NCBI RefSeq assembly: GCF_019565505.1
Contig: NZ_CP067378.1
Coordinates: forward strand, 434,001 to 498,000
Direction: 5' to 3'
DNA from: Flavobacterium davisii
GTDB taxonomy: Bacteria; Bacteroidota; Bacteroidia; Flavobacteriales; Flavobacteriaceae
DNA: 64,000 nt
Positions within the stretch are counted from its first letter, which is position 1, and every line of letters begins with the position of its first letter. This document shows positions 42,325 through 50,450 of the stretch, in pieces. The notes beneath the pieces were generated by a model. The model was not told where the DNA came from and did no database searches. It saw nothing but the letters and a program-made list of their open reading frames with translations. Made by a program: the position numbers and the translations under genes.

Positions 42325-44148
42325 ATGAATAAATTTGAACAATTAGGTCTTAATGAATCGCTAGTGCTGGCGATTAAAGATCTAGGATTTGAAAATCCCT
42401 CTGAAGTACAAGAAAAAGCGATTCCTCTATTATTAGAGCAAGATACCGACATTGTTGCACTGGCGCAAACTGGTACTGGAAAAACAGCCGCATTTGGCTT
42501 TCCTCTTATTCAAAAAATCAACGCAGAAGACCGAACAACTCAAGCGTTAATATTATCTCCTACTCGTGAATTATGTTTGCAAATTACGAATGAAATCAAA
42601 CTTTATTCTAAGTACATCAAGAATTTAAATACCGTAGCGGTATATGGTGGTGCAAGCATTAATGAACAGGCTAGAGAAGTAAAAAGAGGTGCTCAAGTTA
42701 TTGTAGCTACTCCGGGACGTATGCAGGATATGATTAACCGTGGAATGGTTAATATTAAAAACATCTCAATCTGTGTATTAGATGAAGCAGATGAAATGCT
42801 TAATATGGGATTCTACGATGATATCTGCTCTATTTTATCTGATACTCCTGATGACAAAAATACTTGGTTGTTTTCGGCTACAATGCCTGCTGAAGTAGCA
42901 AGAATTGCAAAACAATTCATGCACACTCCACAAGAAATTACAGTAGGTCACAAAAACCAAGGTTCTACAAACGTTTCACATGAGTTTTATTTAGTTAATG
43001 CACGCGATCGTTATGCTGCTTTAAAGCGTTTGGCTGATACTAATCCTGATATTTTTTCTGTTATTTTTTGTAGAACAAAAAGGGATACACAGGCAATTGC
43101 AGAAAAATTAATTGAAGATGGTTATAATGCTGCTGCCTTACATGGTGATTTATCACAAGCTCAACGTGATGCTGTTATGAAAGCATTTCGTGGTCGTCAG
43201 ATTCAAATGTTAGTAGCTACTGACGTTGCAGCACGTGGTATAGACGTAGATGATGTAACACATGTTATTAATTATCAATTACCTGATGAAATTGAAACCT
43301 ATACTCACCGTTCAGGTCGTACTGGTCGTGCTGGAAAATCAGGTACTTCAATGGTTATTATCACAAAAAGTGAACTACGAAAAATTCATCAAATTGAGCG
43401 AATCATCAAAACTAAATTTGAAGAAAGACCTATTCCTAGTGGAATTGAAATTTGTGAAATTCAACTATATCACTTAGCTAACAAAATAAAAGACGTAGAA
43501 GTAGATCATGAAATTGACAATTACTTACCTGCTATTTATGATGTTCTTCAAGATTTAACCAAAGAAGAATTAATTAAAAAAATGGTATCGGTTGAATTCA
43601 ATCGTTTCTTATCTTACTATAAAAAATCGCGTGATTTACATCAAGAATCTTCTGGTAATAAAACAACAACTATTCCTACAGAAGGCGCTGTTCGTTACTT
43701 CATTAACATTGGAGCTCGTGATGGTTTTGAATGGATGGAATTAAAAGATTTCTTAAAAGAAAAACTAGAATTAGGTCGTGATGACGTATTTAAAGTAGAT
43801 GTAAAAGAAGGCTTTTCTTTCTTTAATACCGATGCTGAACACGTAGAATTAGTTATGAATAATTTAAACGGTATTACTTTAGAAGGACGTCGTATAAATG
43901 TAGAAATATCTAAAAACGATGGATCTTCTAACAATAAACGTCGTGATCATGGTGGTAGAGGCGGAAAACGAGAAGGAGGAGAACGCGGAGAAAGACGTGG
44001 AGAAGGCGCTCCTAGAGGTGATAGACGCGATGGAGGTAAAAGATCATCCGATAGAAGAAATTCTTCTGATGACAGAGCCCCTAAAAACGAAAGACGATCT
44101 CGTCGTTCAGATTCTTCTTCATCGGATCGTAGAGGCCGTAGAAGTTAA
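42325..44148 (+). CDS. deaD: DEAD-box RNA helicase with DbpA-type C-terminal domain (DeaD/CsdA-like)
   Basis: 607 aa, intact. Helicase core (residues about 1-370): 'ALAQTGTGKTAAFGFPL', 'PTRELCLQI', 'VLDEADEMLNMGF', 'SATMPAE', 'TDVAARGIDVDDV', 'HRSGRTGRAGKSG'. A linker is followed by a DbpA-like RNA-binding domain (about 455-535, 'VRYFINIGARDGFEWMELKD' ... 'LEGRRINVEIS'). The last 70 residues are an Arg/Gly/Ser-rich tail. This fits CsdA/DeaD enzymes that help ribosome assembly and cold adaptation. The RG-tail suggests strong RNA binding. Confidence 0.93.
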   Translation: MNKFEQLGLNESLVLAIKDLGFENPSEVQEKAIPLLLEQDTDIVALAQTGTGKTAAFGFPLIQKINAEDRTTQALILSPTRELCLQITNEIKLYSKYIKNLNTVAVYGGASINEQAREVKRGAQVIVATPGRMQDMINRGMVNIKNISICVLDEADEMLNMGFYDDICSILSDTPDDKNTWLFSATMPAEVARIAKQFMHTPQEITVGHKNQGSTNVSHEFYLVNARDRYAALKRLADTNPDIFSVIFCRTKRDTQAIAEKLIEDGYNAAALHGDLSQAQRDAVMKAFRGRQIQMLVATDVAARGIDVDDVTHVINYQLPDEIETYTHRSGRTGRAGKSGTSMVIITKSELRKIHQIERIIKTKFEERPIPSGIEICEIQLYHLANKIKDVEVDHEIDNYLPAIYDVLQDLTKEELIKKMVSVEFNRFLSYYKKSRDLHQESSGNKTTTIPTEGAVRYFINIGARDGFEWMELKDFLKEKLELGRDDVFKVDVKEGFSFFNTDAEHVELVMNNLNGITLEGRRINVEISKNDGSSNNKRRDHGGRGGKREGGERGERRGEGAPRGDRRDGGKRSSDRRNSSDDRAPKNERRSRRSDSSSSDRRGRRS

Positions 44149-44196
44149 CAACTCTTTAAAAATCAAACATAAAAAGAGGCTGTCCTAAAAAAATAC

Positions 44197-44330
44197 ACTG
44201 CACCCAAAAGTTTAGACAAATTTAAACTTAATTTTGATAATAATGAGTTCGATATTTTATCGGGCTCATTTTGTTTAGATTAGACTTGATTCTTTCGTTA
44301 TTGTAATAGTTAATATATTCTTGAATTTCT
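44197..44330 (-). mobile_element. Remnant of an IS3-family (IS150-type) element, transposase C-terminus only
   Basis: On the minus strand the sequence encodes 'EYINYYNNERIKSNLNKMSP' followed by IKYRTHYYQN and a stop (44228-44230), the typical end of an IS3-family OrfB integrase ('NYYNxxRIKxxLxxMSP'). Outside the stop is an IS3-like end, 'actgcacccaaaagtttaga'. The 5' part is lost: at 44325-44332 the sequence switches to the MITE-like repeat. Confidence 0.8.
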
Positions 44331-44410
44331 TCTTATAAAATTTTCCGTGAGCTCTTGAATTTATTGAAAAATTTTGTTTTACAACGAAGTCTAATGCGTA
44401 ATCTGGGTTT
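44325..44410. repeat. Right half of the MITE-like repeat
   Basis: 'taaaattttccgtgagctct' to 'gtctaatgcgtaatctgggt' matches the right half of copies 1, 4 and 6. The left half was replaced by the IS3 remnant, with the switch inside the shared word 'atttcttctt'. Confidence 0.8.
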
Positions 44411-44487
44411 AAGCGATTCTAAAAAACTAGCTTCGACTTTTAGAACACCCTCTTTTTTATTTAATCTAAATACTTTATAAATTTATT

Positions 44488-44702
44488 GAGGAAATGTAAT
44501 ATCTTTGCTAAAATTATTCTATACGAGATAACATGGTGTTTCATCATTGATTGTGTCAAAGGGCTTTCAAATGGAAGCCTTCTTACATTTAAGCCAAAAT
44601 TTGGGAGGGGATAAATTCACCATTTTATAGATAGGCTTCGCTCGCAAGTTCAAGTTAGCTCTCATTTTTCAAAGAATAATACTTTCTGAAATCGGGGTTA
44701 AA
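44488..44702 (-). mobile_element. Orphan IS110 left end without transposase (candidate bridge-RNA copy)
   Basis: The complement of this block matches 29105-29320 over about 215 nt with roughly a dozen differences by eye. It keeps the hairpin loop 'GGCTTCCATTT' (one stem pair lost) and blocks such as 'GAGAGCTAACTTG' and 'AACACCATGTTATCTCGTAT'. Homology stops exactly at 'CATTTCCTC', 23 bp short of where the transposase ATG would be. No transposase remnant follows. Confidence 0.7.
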
Positions 44703-44794
44703 GACCCGTTATTTATTAAAACAATAATCTACAAACAATACAGTTTATTTTTATTCTAAAACAAACTAGATTTCTTTACTTTGCACAAAAAAAC

Positions 44795-45364
44795 ATGCAC
44801 GAGTTTATATACGACAAAAGTTTTAATCAGATTACGTACAGCTCATACGAACTGACTCATAAAGAATTTGATAATTGTACATTTATCGATTGTGATTTTA
44901 CACAGGCTTTTTTTACAGGAACCACTTTTATGGATTGCAATTTCAGAAATTGTAATTTCAAAGAGGCTAAAATTGGTCATGTAGGTTTACGAAATGTATT
45001 ATTTATGGATAGTAATTTTACAAATGTAAATTTTGCTATGACTGATCAGGTTATTTATGAATTTCATTTCACAAATTGTCTTTTAGATTATGCTCAATTT
45101 TACAAACTAAAACTTAAAAAAATTCAATTTACCAATTGCAGTATGGTTTCAGTAGATTTTATGGAAAGCGACCTAACAGAGGCTTTATTTGACAACTGTA
45201 ATCTTAGATTGGCTGTTTTTTCAAATACCAATCTTACAAAATCTGATTTTTATTCTAGTCATAATTTCTCGATTAACCCGGAGAAGAATCAATTAAAAAA
45301 AGCTATTTTTTCTCAAGAAAATATCAAAGGGCTATTAGATCAATATGGAATCATCATTAAGTAG
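44795..45364 (+). CDS. Pentapeptide-repeat protein
   Basis: 189 aa built almost entirely of A(D/N)LxF-type pentapeptides ('FDNCTFIDCDFTQAFFTGTT', 'CNFRNCNFKEAKI', 'SDLTEALFDNCNLRLAVFSN'), predicted to fold as a right-handed quadrilateral beta-helix. Some members (Qnr, McbG) mimic DNA and shield gyrase. This one has the length and overall pattern of the Qnr/McbG-like group, but I see nothing that proves the function. It sits right after a cluster of mobile-element fragments. An ACTTTGC sequence is about 20 bp upstream of the ATG. Confidence 0.85.
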   Translation: MHEFIYDKSFNQITYSSYELTHKEFDNCTFIDCDFTQAFFTGTTFMDCNFRNCNFKEAKIGHVGLRNVLFMDSNFTNVNFAMTDQVIYEFHFTNCLLDYAQFYKLKLKKIQFTNCSMVSVDFMESDLTEALFDNCNLRLAVFSNTNLTKSDFYSSHNFSINPEKNQLKKAIFSQENIKGLLDQYGIIIK

Positions 45365-45393
45365 TTCTTTCTTTTATCGAACTGAATAAAAAG

Positions 45394-45456
45394 CATACTT
45401 ACCTCCTAACTCCTCCATGCTAAATGTAAACTACAAAAGACAAGGAGGTAAATATG
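45394..45456. terminator. Bidirectional hairpin between convergent genes
   Basis: CATACTTACCTCCT (45394-45407) pairs with AGGAGGTAAATATG (45443-45456), 14 bp with one mismatch and a 35-nt loop. It lies between the pentapeptide and nitroreductase genes. Confidence 0.6.
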
Positions 45457-45477
45457 TATATAGAAAACAAATAGAAT

Positions 45478-46092
45478 TTATTTTATTTCTGTTACAACTT
45501 CATTTAGATTTAAACGAAATTTTGACTTTATATGGGGTTGATTTACATCTTCTTGATCTCTTTTTCCTATTGCAACAGCAAATAAAGGCTGATAATCTTC
45601 TAATCCTAGTATTTTCTTATACGTTTCTTTTTCTATTCCTTCCATAGGAGTGGAATCTATTTCTAAACTCGCACAAGCTGATAAAAAATACCCTAATGAT
45701 AAGTATACTTGATTTGTCATCCAAGCTTTTATCTCTTCTTCTGGTAGTGGTTTTAAATATTGTTTATAATATCCTACTGCTCCTTCTGGCAGATTATTTT
45801 CTATTTCTCCTTCAAACTTTTGTTCAAACTTTTGAACGCTATCAATCACACTAAACACTACTGTATGACTCGAATCTAAAACTCTTGACGCATTAAAATA
45901 GGAAGCTTCTGCTAAGAGTTTTTTTGTCTCAGTATTTGACACAAAAGTAAAATGCCAAGGTTGACTATTAATGGAAGATGGCGATAAATTTAATATTGCC
46001 TTTAATTCTTCAATTGTTTCTAATGAAATTTTTCCATTAGGATTGTATTTCTTTGTAGTGTAGCGTTCTTTTGCTAATTGTAGAAAACTCAT
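45478..46092 (-). CDS. Nitroreductase-family NAD(P)H-dependent oxidoreductase (NfsB-like)
   Basis: 204 aa from the ATG at 46092 ('MSFLQLAKERYTTKKYNPN'); the upstream in-frame ATG (46137) lies inside the promoter. FMN-binding nitroreductase fold: 'RYTTKKYNPNGKI', 'LSPSSINSQPWHF', 'YLSLGYFLSACASLEIDSTPM' and 'FAVAIGKRD'. Relatives reduce nitroaromatics, quinones or act as dihydropteridine reductases. Divergent from an HxlR-type regulator with which it shares an overlapping, symmetrical promoter region, so redox- or toxin-responsive control is likely. Confidence 0.88.
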   Translation of the reverse strand: MSFLQLAKERYTTKKYNPNGKISLETIEELKAILNLSPSSINSQPWHFTFVSNTETKKLLAEASYFNASRVLDSSHTVVFSVIDSVQKFEQKFEGEIENNLPEGAVGYYKQYLKPLPEEEIKAWMTNQVYLSLGYFLSACASLEIDSTPMEGIEKETYKKILGLEDYQPLFAVAIGKRDQEDVNQPHIKSKFRLNLNEVVTEIK

Positions 46093-46110
46093 ATTATTTT
46101 TTTTAAATAA

Positions 46111-46161
46111 AACTATACTTTTTATAGTTGCAAACATATTTATAGTTTTTTACATTTGCAA
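46111..46161. promoter_or_regulatory. Face-to-face overlapping promoters with inverted-repeat operator
   Basis: Plus strand: TTG (46128-46130), 20 nt, TACATTTG (46151-46158), reading into hxlR. Minus strand: TTG (46161-46159), 20 nt, TATGTTTG (46138-46131), reading into the nitroreductase gene. TTGCAAA/TTTGCAA forms an inverted repeat. AACTATA-5nt-TATAGTT (46111-46129) plus a third TATAGTT (46141-46147) are candidate HxlR sites. Confidence 0.8.
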
Positions 46162-46184
46162 TAACGGTCAAAAAGGATAGTAAA

Positions 46185-46553
46185 ATGTATAAAATAAACA
46201 ATAAAGAATTTCCATGTAACACGAGTTTAACTATGAAATTTATAGGGGGTAAATGGAAGGCTGTTATTTTGATTCATCTTTTTGATAAAAAAAGATATAG
46301 TGAACTACGAAAAGAAATACCTATGGTAACGGAAAGAACTTTGAGCTTACAACTAAAAGAGTTAGAAGAAGATGGTTTGATAACTAGAAGTGTTTTTTCT
46401 ACTAAGCCTCCTTTGAAAGTAGAATATGAGCTTACAGCATTAGGAAAAACTTTAATTCCCTTATTGAATGAAATTTCAAATTGGGGCAAATTTATCGCAG
46501 AAAAGCACTTAAAGATAAAAATAGAACCTTGTATAACGAATGTTAAATCTTAA
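46185..46553 (+). CDS. HxlR-family winged-helix transcriptional regulator
   Basis: 122 aa. Typical HxlR start with a conserved Cys ('KEFPCNTSLTMKFIGGKWKA') and helix-turn-helix 'RYSELRKEIPMVTERTLSLQ' followed by LKELEEDGLI and the wing 'KPPLKVEYELTALGK'. Such dimers sense electrophiles or oxidants via the N-terminal Cys and control the neighbouring oxidoreductase. The 3' end overlaps the convergent ABC ATPase gene by 11 bp. Confidence 0.92.
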   Translation: MYKINNKEFPCNTSLTMKFIGGKWKAVILIHLFDKKRYSELRKEIPMVTERTLSLQLKELEEDGLITRSVFSTKPPLKVEYELTALGKTLIPLLNEISNWGKFIAEKHLKIKIEPCITNVKS

Positions 46554-47223
46554 CCTTACCATCTTCCATGGTTATAATACGGTGTGTACGGTTAGCAAAA
46601 TCAGGATCATGAGTTACAATTAGCAAGGTTTGGTTAAATTCTTTTGTTAATTGATTAAAGATATCAAAAACAATATCGCTATTTTTTTTATCTAGATTTC
46701 CTGTTGGTTCATCTCCCATAATAATAACAGGTTTATTAATGAGTGCTCTGGCAATTGCTACACGCTGTTTTTGTCCCCCACTTAATTGATTGGGCATTTT
46801 TAATGCTTGTTCGTGCATATCTAATGTACGCAAATATTCTATTGCGTTATATTCAATTTCCTCTTCTGATAGTTTAGCTAACTTGAGTCCTGGAAGCATT
46901 ACATTTCGTAACACATTAAATTCGTTAAGTAAATAATGAAACTGAAATACAAATCCTATTTTTTCATTACGTATTTGCGCTAATTCTTTATCTGTTTTAC
47001 CAGTAATAAGTTGTTCATCCATAGAAATTTGCCCTTCATAATCTGTATCCATAGTAGAAAGTAAATATAACAAAGTTGATTTTCCGCAACCTGATTTTCC
47101 AACTATAGAAACGAATTGACCGTATTCTATTTGTAAATTAATTTCTTTAAGAACCTGCATACGCACAGGGTCATTAAAATATTTTGTTAGATTTTTAGTC
47201 TCTAATACAATATTGTTCATCAT
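46543..47223 (-). CDS. ABC transporter ATP-binding protein (MacB/LolD-like)
   Basis: 226 aa. Walker A 'VGKSGCGKST', Q-loop 'FVFQFHYLLNEF', signature 'LSGGQKQRVAIARAL', Walker B 'VIIMGDEPTGNLD', H-loop 'LIVTHDPDFA'. It powers the FtsX/MacB-like permease encoded immediately upstream (4-bp overlap ATGA at 47220-47223). With the lipoprotein adaptor it makes a MacAB-type exporter; an outer-membrane TolC-like partner is not encoded here. Confidence 0.93.
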   Translation of the reverse strand: MMNNIVLETKNLTKYFNDPVRMQVLKEINLQIEYGQFVSIVGKSGCGKSTLLYLLSTMDTDYEGQISMDEQLITGKTDKELAQIRNEKIGFVFQFHYLLNEFNVLRNVMLPGLKLAKLSEEEIEYNAIEYLRTLDMHEQALKMPNQLSGGQKQRVAIARALINKPVIIMGDEPTGNLDKKNSDIVFDIFNQLTKEFNQTLLIVTHDPDFANRTHRIITMEDGKVKI

Positions 47224-48476
47224 TTTCCTCTAATAATTTCTACTGGATCGATTTTACTGGCTTTTAGTGCTGGAAATAACCCTGCTATAAAAGTGGTTAT
47301 TAAGGCAAATGTAATTCCTATAATATAAAAGATGGGATTATAATTAATTGGAAATGTTTTAATGGTAGGTAGAGCAGCTGTATTAAATGGAATTAGATCT
47401 ATAATGTTGGAAAAAATAAATCCTAAAAGCAATCCCAAAATGCCTCCTGTAATTCCAATAACCATAGACAATAATATAAAAATCCATTTTACATCATTTC
47501 CCGAAAAACCAGTAGCTTTTAGAATGGCTATACTATCCATTTTTTCAAAGATCATCATATTTAGTATGTTATATATTCCAAAACCTGCAACAATTAAAAG
47601 AACAACTCCTACTGCGTAAGATATAATGCTTCGAATAGTTGTACCTGTTTCAAATTGTGAATTGCTGGTTTGGTAATCAATAGCATCTGTTGTATATCTT
47701 ATTCTATATTCTTTAGTTAATTTGGGTGCTTGTAAAATATCATAAATTTTTATCTGGATATCGGTTATAAAATTTTTGGGGACTCCTAAAATTTTTTGAG
47801 CCATTGACAAAGAAGTATAACTCGTTATATCATCTATATCTGCAATACCTATTTGAATGATTCCTACAATTTTCATGGAGGTTAAATTGCCTTTTGGTGT
47901 AGTAATTTTAATAATATCTCCTTTTTTTAAAAGCATTTTATCGGATAAACCTTTCCCTATAATAATACTATTATTTTGCTGTAAATCTTCTATTTTCCCT
48001 TCTATCATATAATCATTGAGAGCAAATAATTTTTGTTCTTTCAGAACATCAATACCATTAACAACTCCAGAAATTTCTATTGTTCCTGAATTAAAAAAAA
48101 CGGGGGTATTAATCTTTGCTGCTACATCATATACCCGAATATCTTGTTTTAAACTTTGAATAATTGATTGGGCATTATAAATAGATCTTCCTCTATCTTT
48201 AGGTTTTATTGATCTGATGAAATTAATATGTTTTTTATATGTTTGAGAAATCGTAACAGGTTGATTTTTTGATGGTTTTATTTCATTATATAAACGAACG
48301 TGTGGTGTACGATGAATTATCAGACCATCTAACAGATCATTCATACCATACATGAAACTGACTAAAGTAATAAACATAGCAATGCCAAACATGACACCTG
48401 CTCCCGCAATGATAGTTTGTTTCAGCCTAGAACGCATTAAATGCAATGCAATAGAAAAAATTAGTTTAAAATTCAT
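47220..48476 (-). CDS. ABC transporter permease, FtsX/MacB type
   Basis: 418 aa with four membrane helices in the FtsX arrangement: one near the N-terminus (about 21-45), a large periplasmic MacB-PCD domain, and three near the C-terminus ('IISYAVGVVLLIVAGFGIYN' onward). 'FPALKASKIDPVEIIRGK' is the standard C-terminal coupling motif. It starts at the stop of the adaptor gene (taATG, 48474-48478) and overlaps the ATPase gene, so the three are translationally coupled. Substrate unknown; mechanotransmission export is typical. Confidence 0.92.
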   Translation of the reverse strand: MNFKLIFSIALHLMRSRLKQTIIAGAGVMFGIAMFITLVSFMYGMNDLLDGLIIHRTPHVRLYNEIKPSKNQPVTISQTYKKHINFIRSIKPKDRGRSIYNAQSIIQSLKQDIRVYDVAAKINTPVFFNSGTIEISGVVNGIDVLKEQKLFALNDYMIEGKIEDLQQNNSIIIGKGLSDKMLLKKGDIIKITTPKGNLTSMKIVGIIQIGIADIDDITSYTSLSMAQKILGVPKNFITDIQIKIYDILQAPKLTKEYRIRYTTDAIDYQTSNSQFETGTTIRSIISYAVGVVLLIVAGFGIYNILNMMIFEKMDSIAILKATGFSGNDVKWIFILLSMVIGITGGILGLLLGFIFSNIIDLIPFNTAALPTIKTFPINYNPIFYIIGITFALITTFIAGLFPALKASKIDPVEIIRGK

Positions 48477-49558
48477 TACTTAGGTAAATAAATGGTTTCA
48501 TTTGCTTTTAATCCGCTTATTACTTCTACTTTTTGGTAATCCATTAAACCTGTTTTTATTTTTCTTTTTCATTATGATTAACTAAAACATACTCACCATC
48601 TATCAAATAATTTCTTGGTATAGTCAATATATTTTCACGTGTCTTGATAATAATATTCGCTTCTGCGGTTAAGTTAGGATACAATTTTTGTGGTGGTTTT
48701 ACAAAATGGGCTTCTATTTTAAATGTCCGTGAGCGCACATCCATAATAGGATAAATTTTATAAACAATAGCTTTAAAAACGTCTCCTTTATAACTATCCA
48801 TTGTAATCAAAATATTTTGACCTATTTGCACACGAACCATATCATTTTCATCTACATCTAATTCTAATATATAACTATCTTTTTTACCAATAATAGCGAG
48901 AGGGGTTTGTGGATTTATAACAGTCCCTTCTTTCACTAAAATGTCAAATAAGGTTCCTGAAAAAGCGCTTTTAACAGTAAAATCACTCTGTATTTTTTGG
49001 TTAATTTTTAAATTTATATTGTTCCTAGTCTGTTCATTATGTAACTGACTTTTTAACTGGGATAACTGCTTTATAGCTGTTTCATAAGTTAATTTAGCAT
49101 TTTTATAACTTACCTCTATTTTTTTCGAAATCAACTTCAGAAATAGCGTTATATACCTTAACATTTTTACTACGTTTATAAAGGGATTCATCCAAGATCA
49201 ATTTATCTTTAGCACTTTGAACACGTAGTTCGGATTCTGCTATTTTATCTTGAATATATTGGCTACTTTCTTTTGAAATCTCATAAGATAATCGGGCGTT
49301 TTCTGTTGCTAGATTGGCTTTCTCATTTTCTATCTGAAATAGTGATTGTTCTTTTAAAATAGGATCCCCTACTTTTACTTTAATCCGTTGTAAAACACCT
49401 GCTACTGTACTAAAAACAATATATTGCTTATCCGCTTTTATTATTCCAGAAGCATAAACGCTTTCCGTTACGACTCCTTTTTGGGGAAGAACTTCGTCAA
49501 TCGTTTTTTTAGAACAAGAGATGATGAAAAATAATGAAATCAACAGTACCTTTTTCAT
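48476..49558 (-). CDS. Periplasmic adaptor (HlyD/MacA-like) lipoprotein of the ABC exporter (two frameshifts)
   Basis: About 360 aa. Lipoprotein signal MKKVLLISLFFIISC. Then a biotinyl-lipoyl-like domain ('ASGIIKADKQYIVFSTVAGV'), a long coiled-coil hairpin ('ENARLSYEISKESSQYIQDK' ... 'AIKQLSQLKSQLHNEQTRNN') and beta-barrel domain ('FSGTLFDILVKEGTVINPQT'). Two A-run indels (near 49122 and 48562) break the frame. After repair it reads through to 'VEVISGLKANETIYLP' and stops on the ATG of the permease gene, confirming the repair. Confidence 0.85.
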
Positions 49559-49994
49559 TTTATTTAATTAATTCTGAAAGAATAAATTTACGGAATTAGT
49601 TTATTTTTTTTATTGATTTAAACAAATACTTTATTTTTCATCCTAAAAATATAGGTTGACAGGCTTGAAATTATTTTTATCAAGAATAATCTTACACTTC
49701 TTCCAATTTGATTTTAAGGTTTAAAAAACATTTCTACGTTTTGATCTTTTTACAATGGATTTTATTGCTATTTTCAAACCAAATTCCGCATTAAACTCGT
49801 ACAAAGTGAATTAAAGCAAATCTATTCTACTTTGTTTAAGTATCCGAGTTGTTCCTGTAAGAAACATTGGAGAAATACGATTTTCTTTAGGAAGATAAAT
49901 CATTTATGTTACTTTTATAAATTTTGTAAAAAAAAAACAAAAACAACTTAGTATACTATAAGCAATTAATCCTTTTGTTTATATATGTGTGATT
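49559..49994. other. Gene-free interval with a MITE-like left-end fragment
   Basis: No ORF. At 49776-49840 'aaattccgcattaaactcgt' followed by 'CAAAGTGAAT ... ATTCTACTTTG' is a diverged left half of the dispersed repeat, again able to form the internal hairpin. Together with 49995-50450 this makes almost 900 bp with at most one small gene. Confidence 0.55.
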
Positions 49995-50199
49995 TTAACC
50001 CAGATTACGCATTAGACCCGAGCGTAGCGAATAGACGAAGTAAATCTATTCCACTTTATTTTTCTTCAAATTCAAGCAGGTACTCAAATTTTAATCATCA
50101 AAATAGTTCACTATTTCTTCTTCTAAAATTTTCTGTGAGCACTTGAATTTATTGAAAAATTTTGTTTCACAACGAAGTCTAATGCGTAATCTGGGTTTA
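49995..50199. repeat. MITE-like dispersed repeat, full-length copy
   Basis: Left 'aacccagattacgcattaga' (49997-50016) and right 'tctaatgcgtaatctgggtt' (50178-50197) are exact complements over at least 21 nt. Interior nearly identical to copy 1 (1479-1685). Flanks read TTTTAA / TTTAAG, compatible with a TA or TTAA target. Confidence 0.9.
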
Positions 50200-50206
50200 A
50201 GTCAGA

Positions 50207-50362
50207 ATGTTTGGTTTGTTTGGCGGAGTTACTCGATGTCTTCTGTCTGGCGTACCATTTTCTTCCTTCGGTTTTGGATCTAGTTTAATGGCCGTAATTA
50301 TTTCTATTTGGATTTATTTTTTAATGTTCCTTCTCTTTTTATTATTTCAAGTTCGCAATTGA
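50207..50362 (+). CDS. Possible 51-aa hydrophobic peptide
   Basis: ATG at 50207, TGA at 50360-50362. The product starts 'MFGLFGGVTRCLLSGVPFSS' and has a hydrophobic helix at about residues 28-47 ('LMAVIISIWIYFLMFLLFLL'). Base composition here is less AT-rich than the flanks. It starts only 10 bp after the MITE-like copy. There is no clear promoter. It may be a real small membrane protein or chance. Confidence 0.3.
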   Translation: MFGLFGGVTRCLLSGVPFSSFGFGSSLMAVIISIWIYFLMFLLFLLFQVRN

Positions 50363-50402
50363 AGTTTACGACATACTATATTTCAAGCCAGTAGGTAAAC
50401 TA

Positions 50403-50443
50403 AGTTGTAGAGAAATAAAAAAATTAATTTATTCTCTACAACT
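50403..50443. terminator. Terminator of coaD
   Basis: AGTTGTAGAGAA (50403-50414) / TTCTCTACAACT (50432-50443), perfect 12-bp stem with a 17-nt loop. Confidence 0.8.
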
Positions 50444-50450
50444 CGTTTTT

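Noticed and set aside
45443..45475. Strong Shine-Dalgarno AGGAGG followed by ATG
   Set aside because: The ORF is six codons; the sequence is one arm of a 14-bp hairpin, and this phylum rarely uses Shine-Dalgarno sites.
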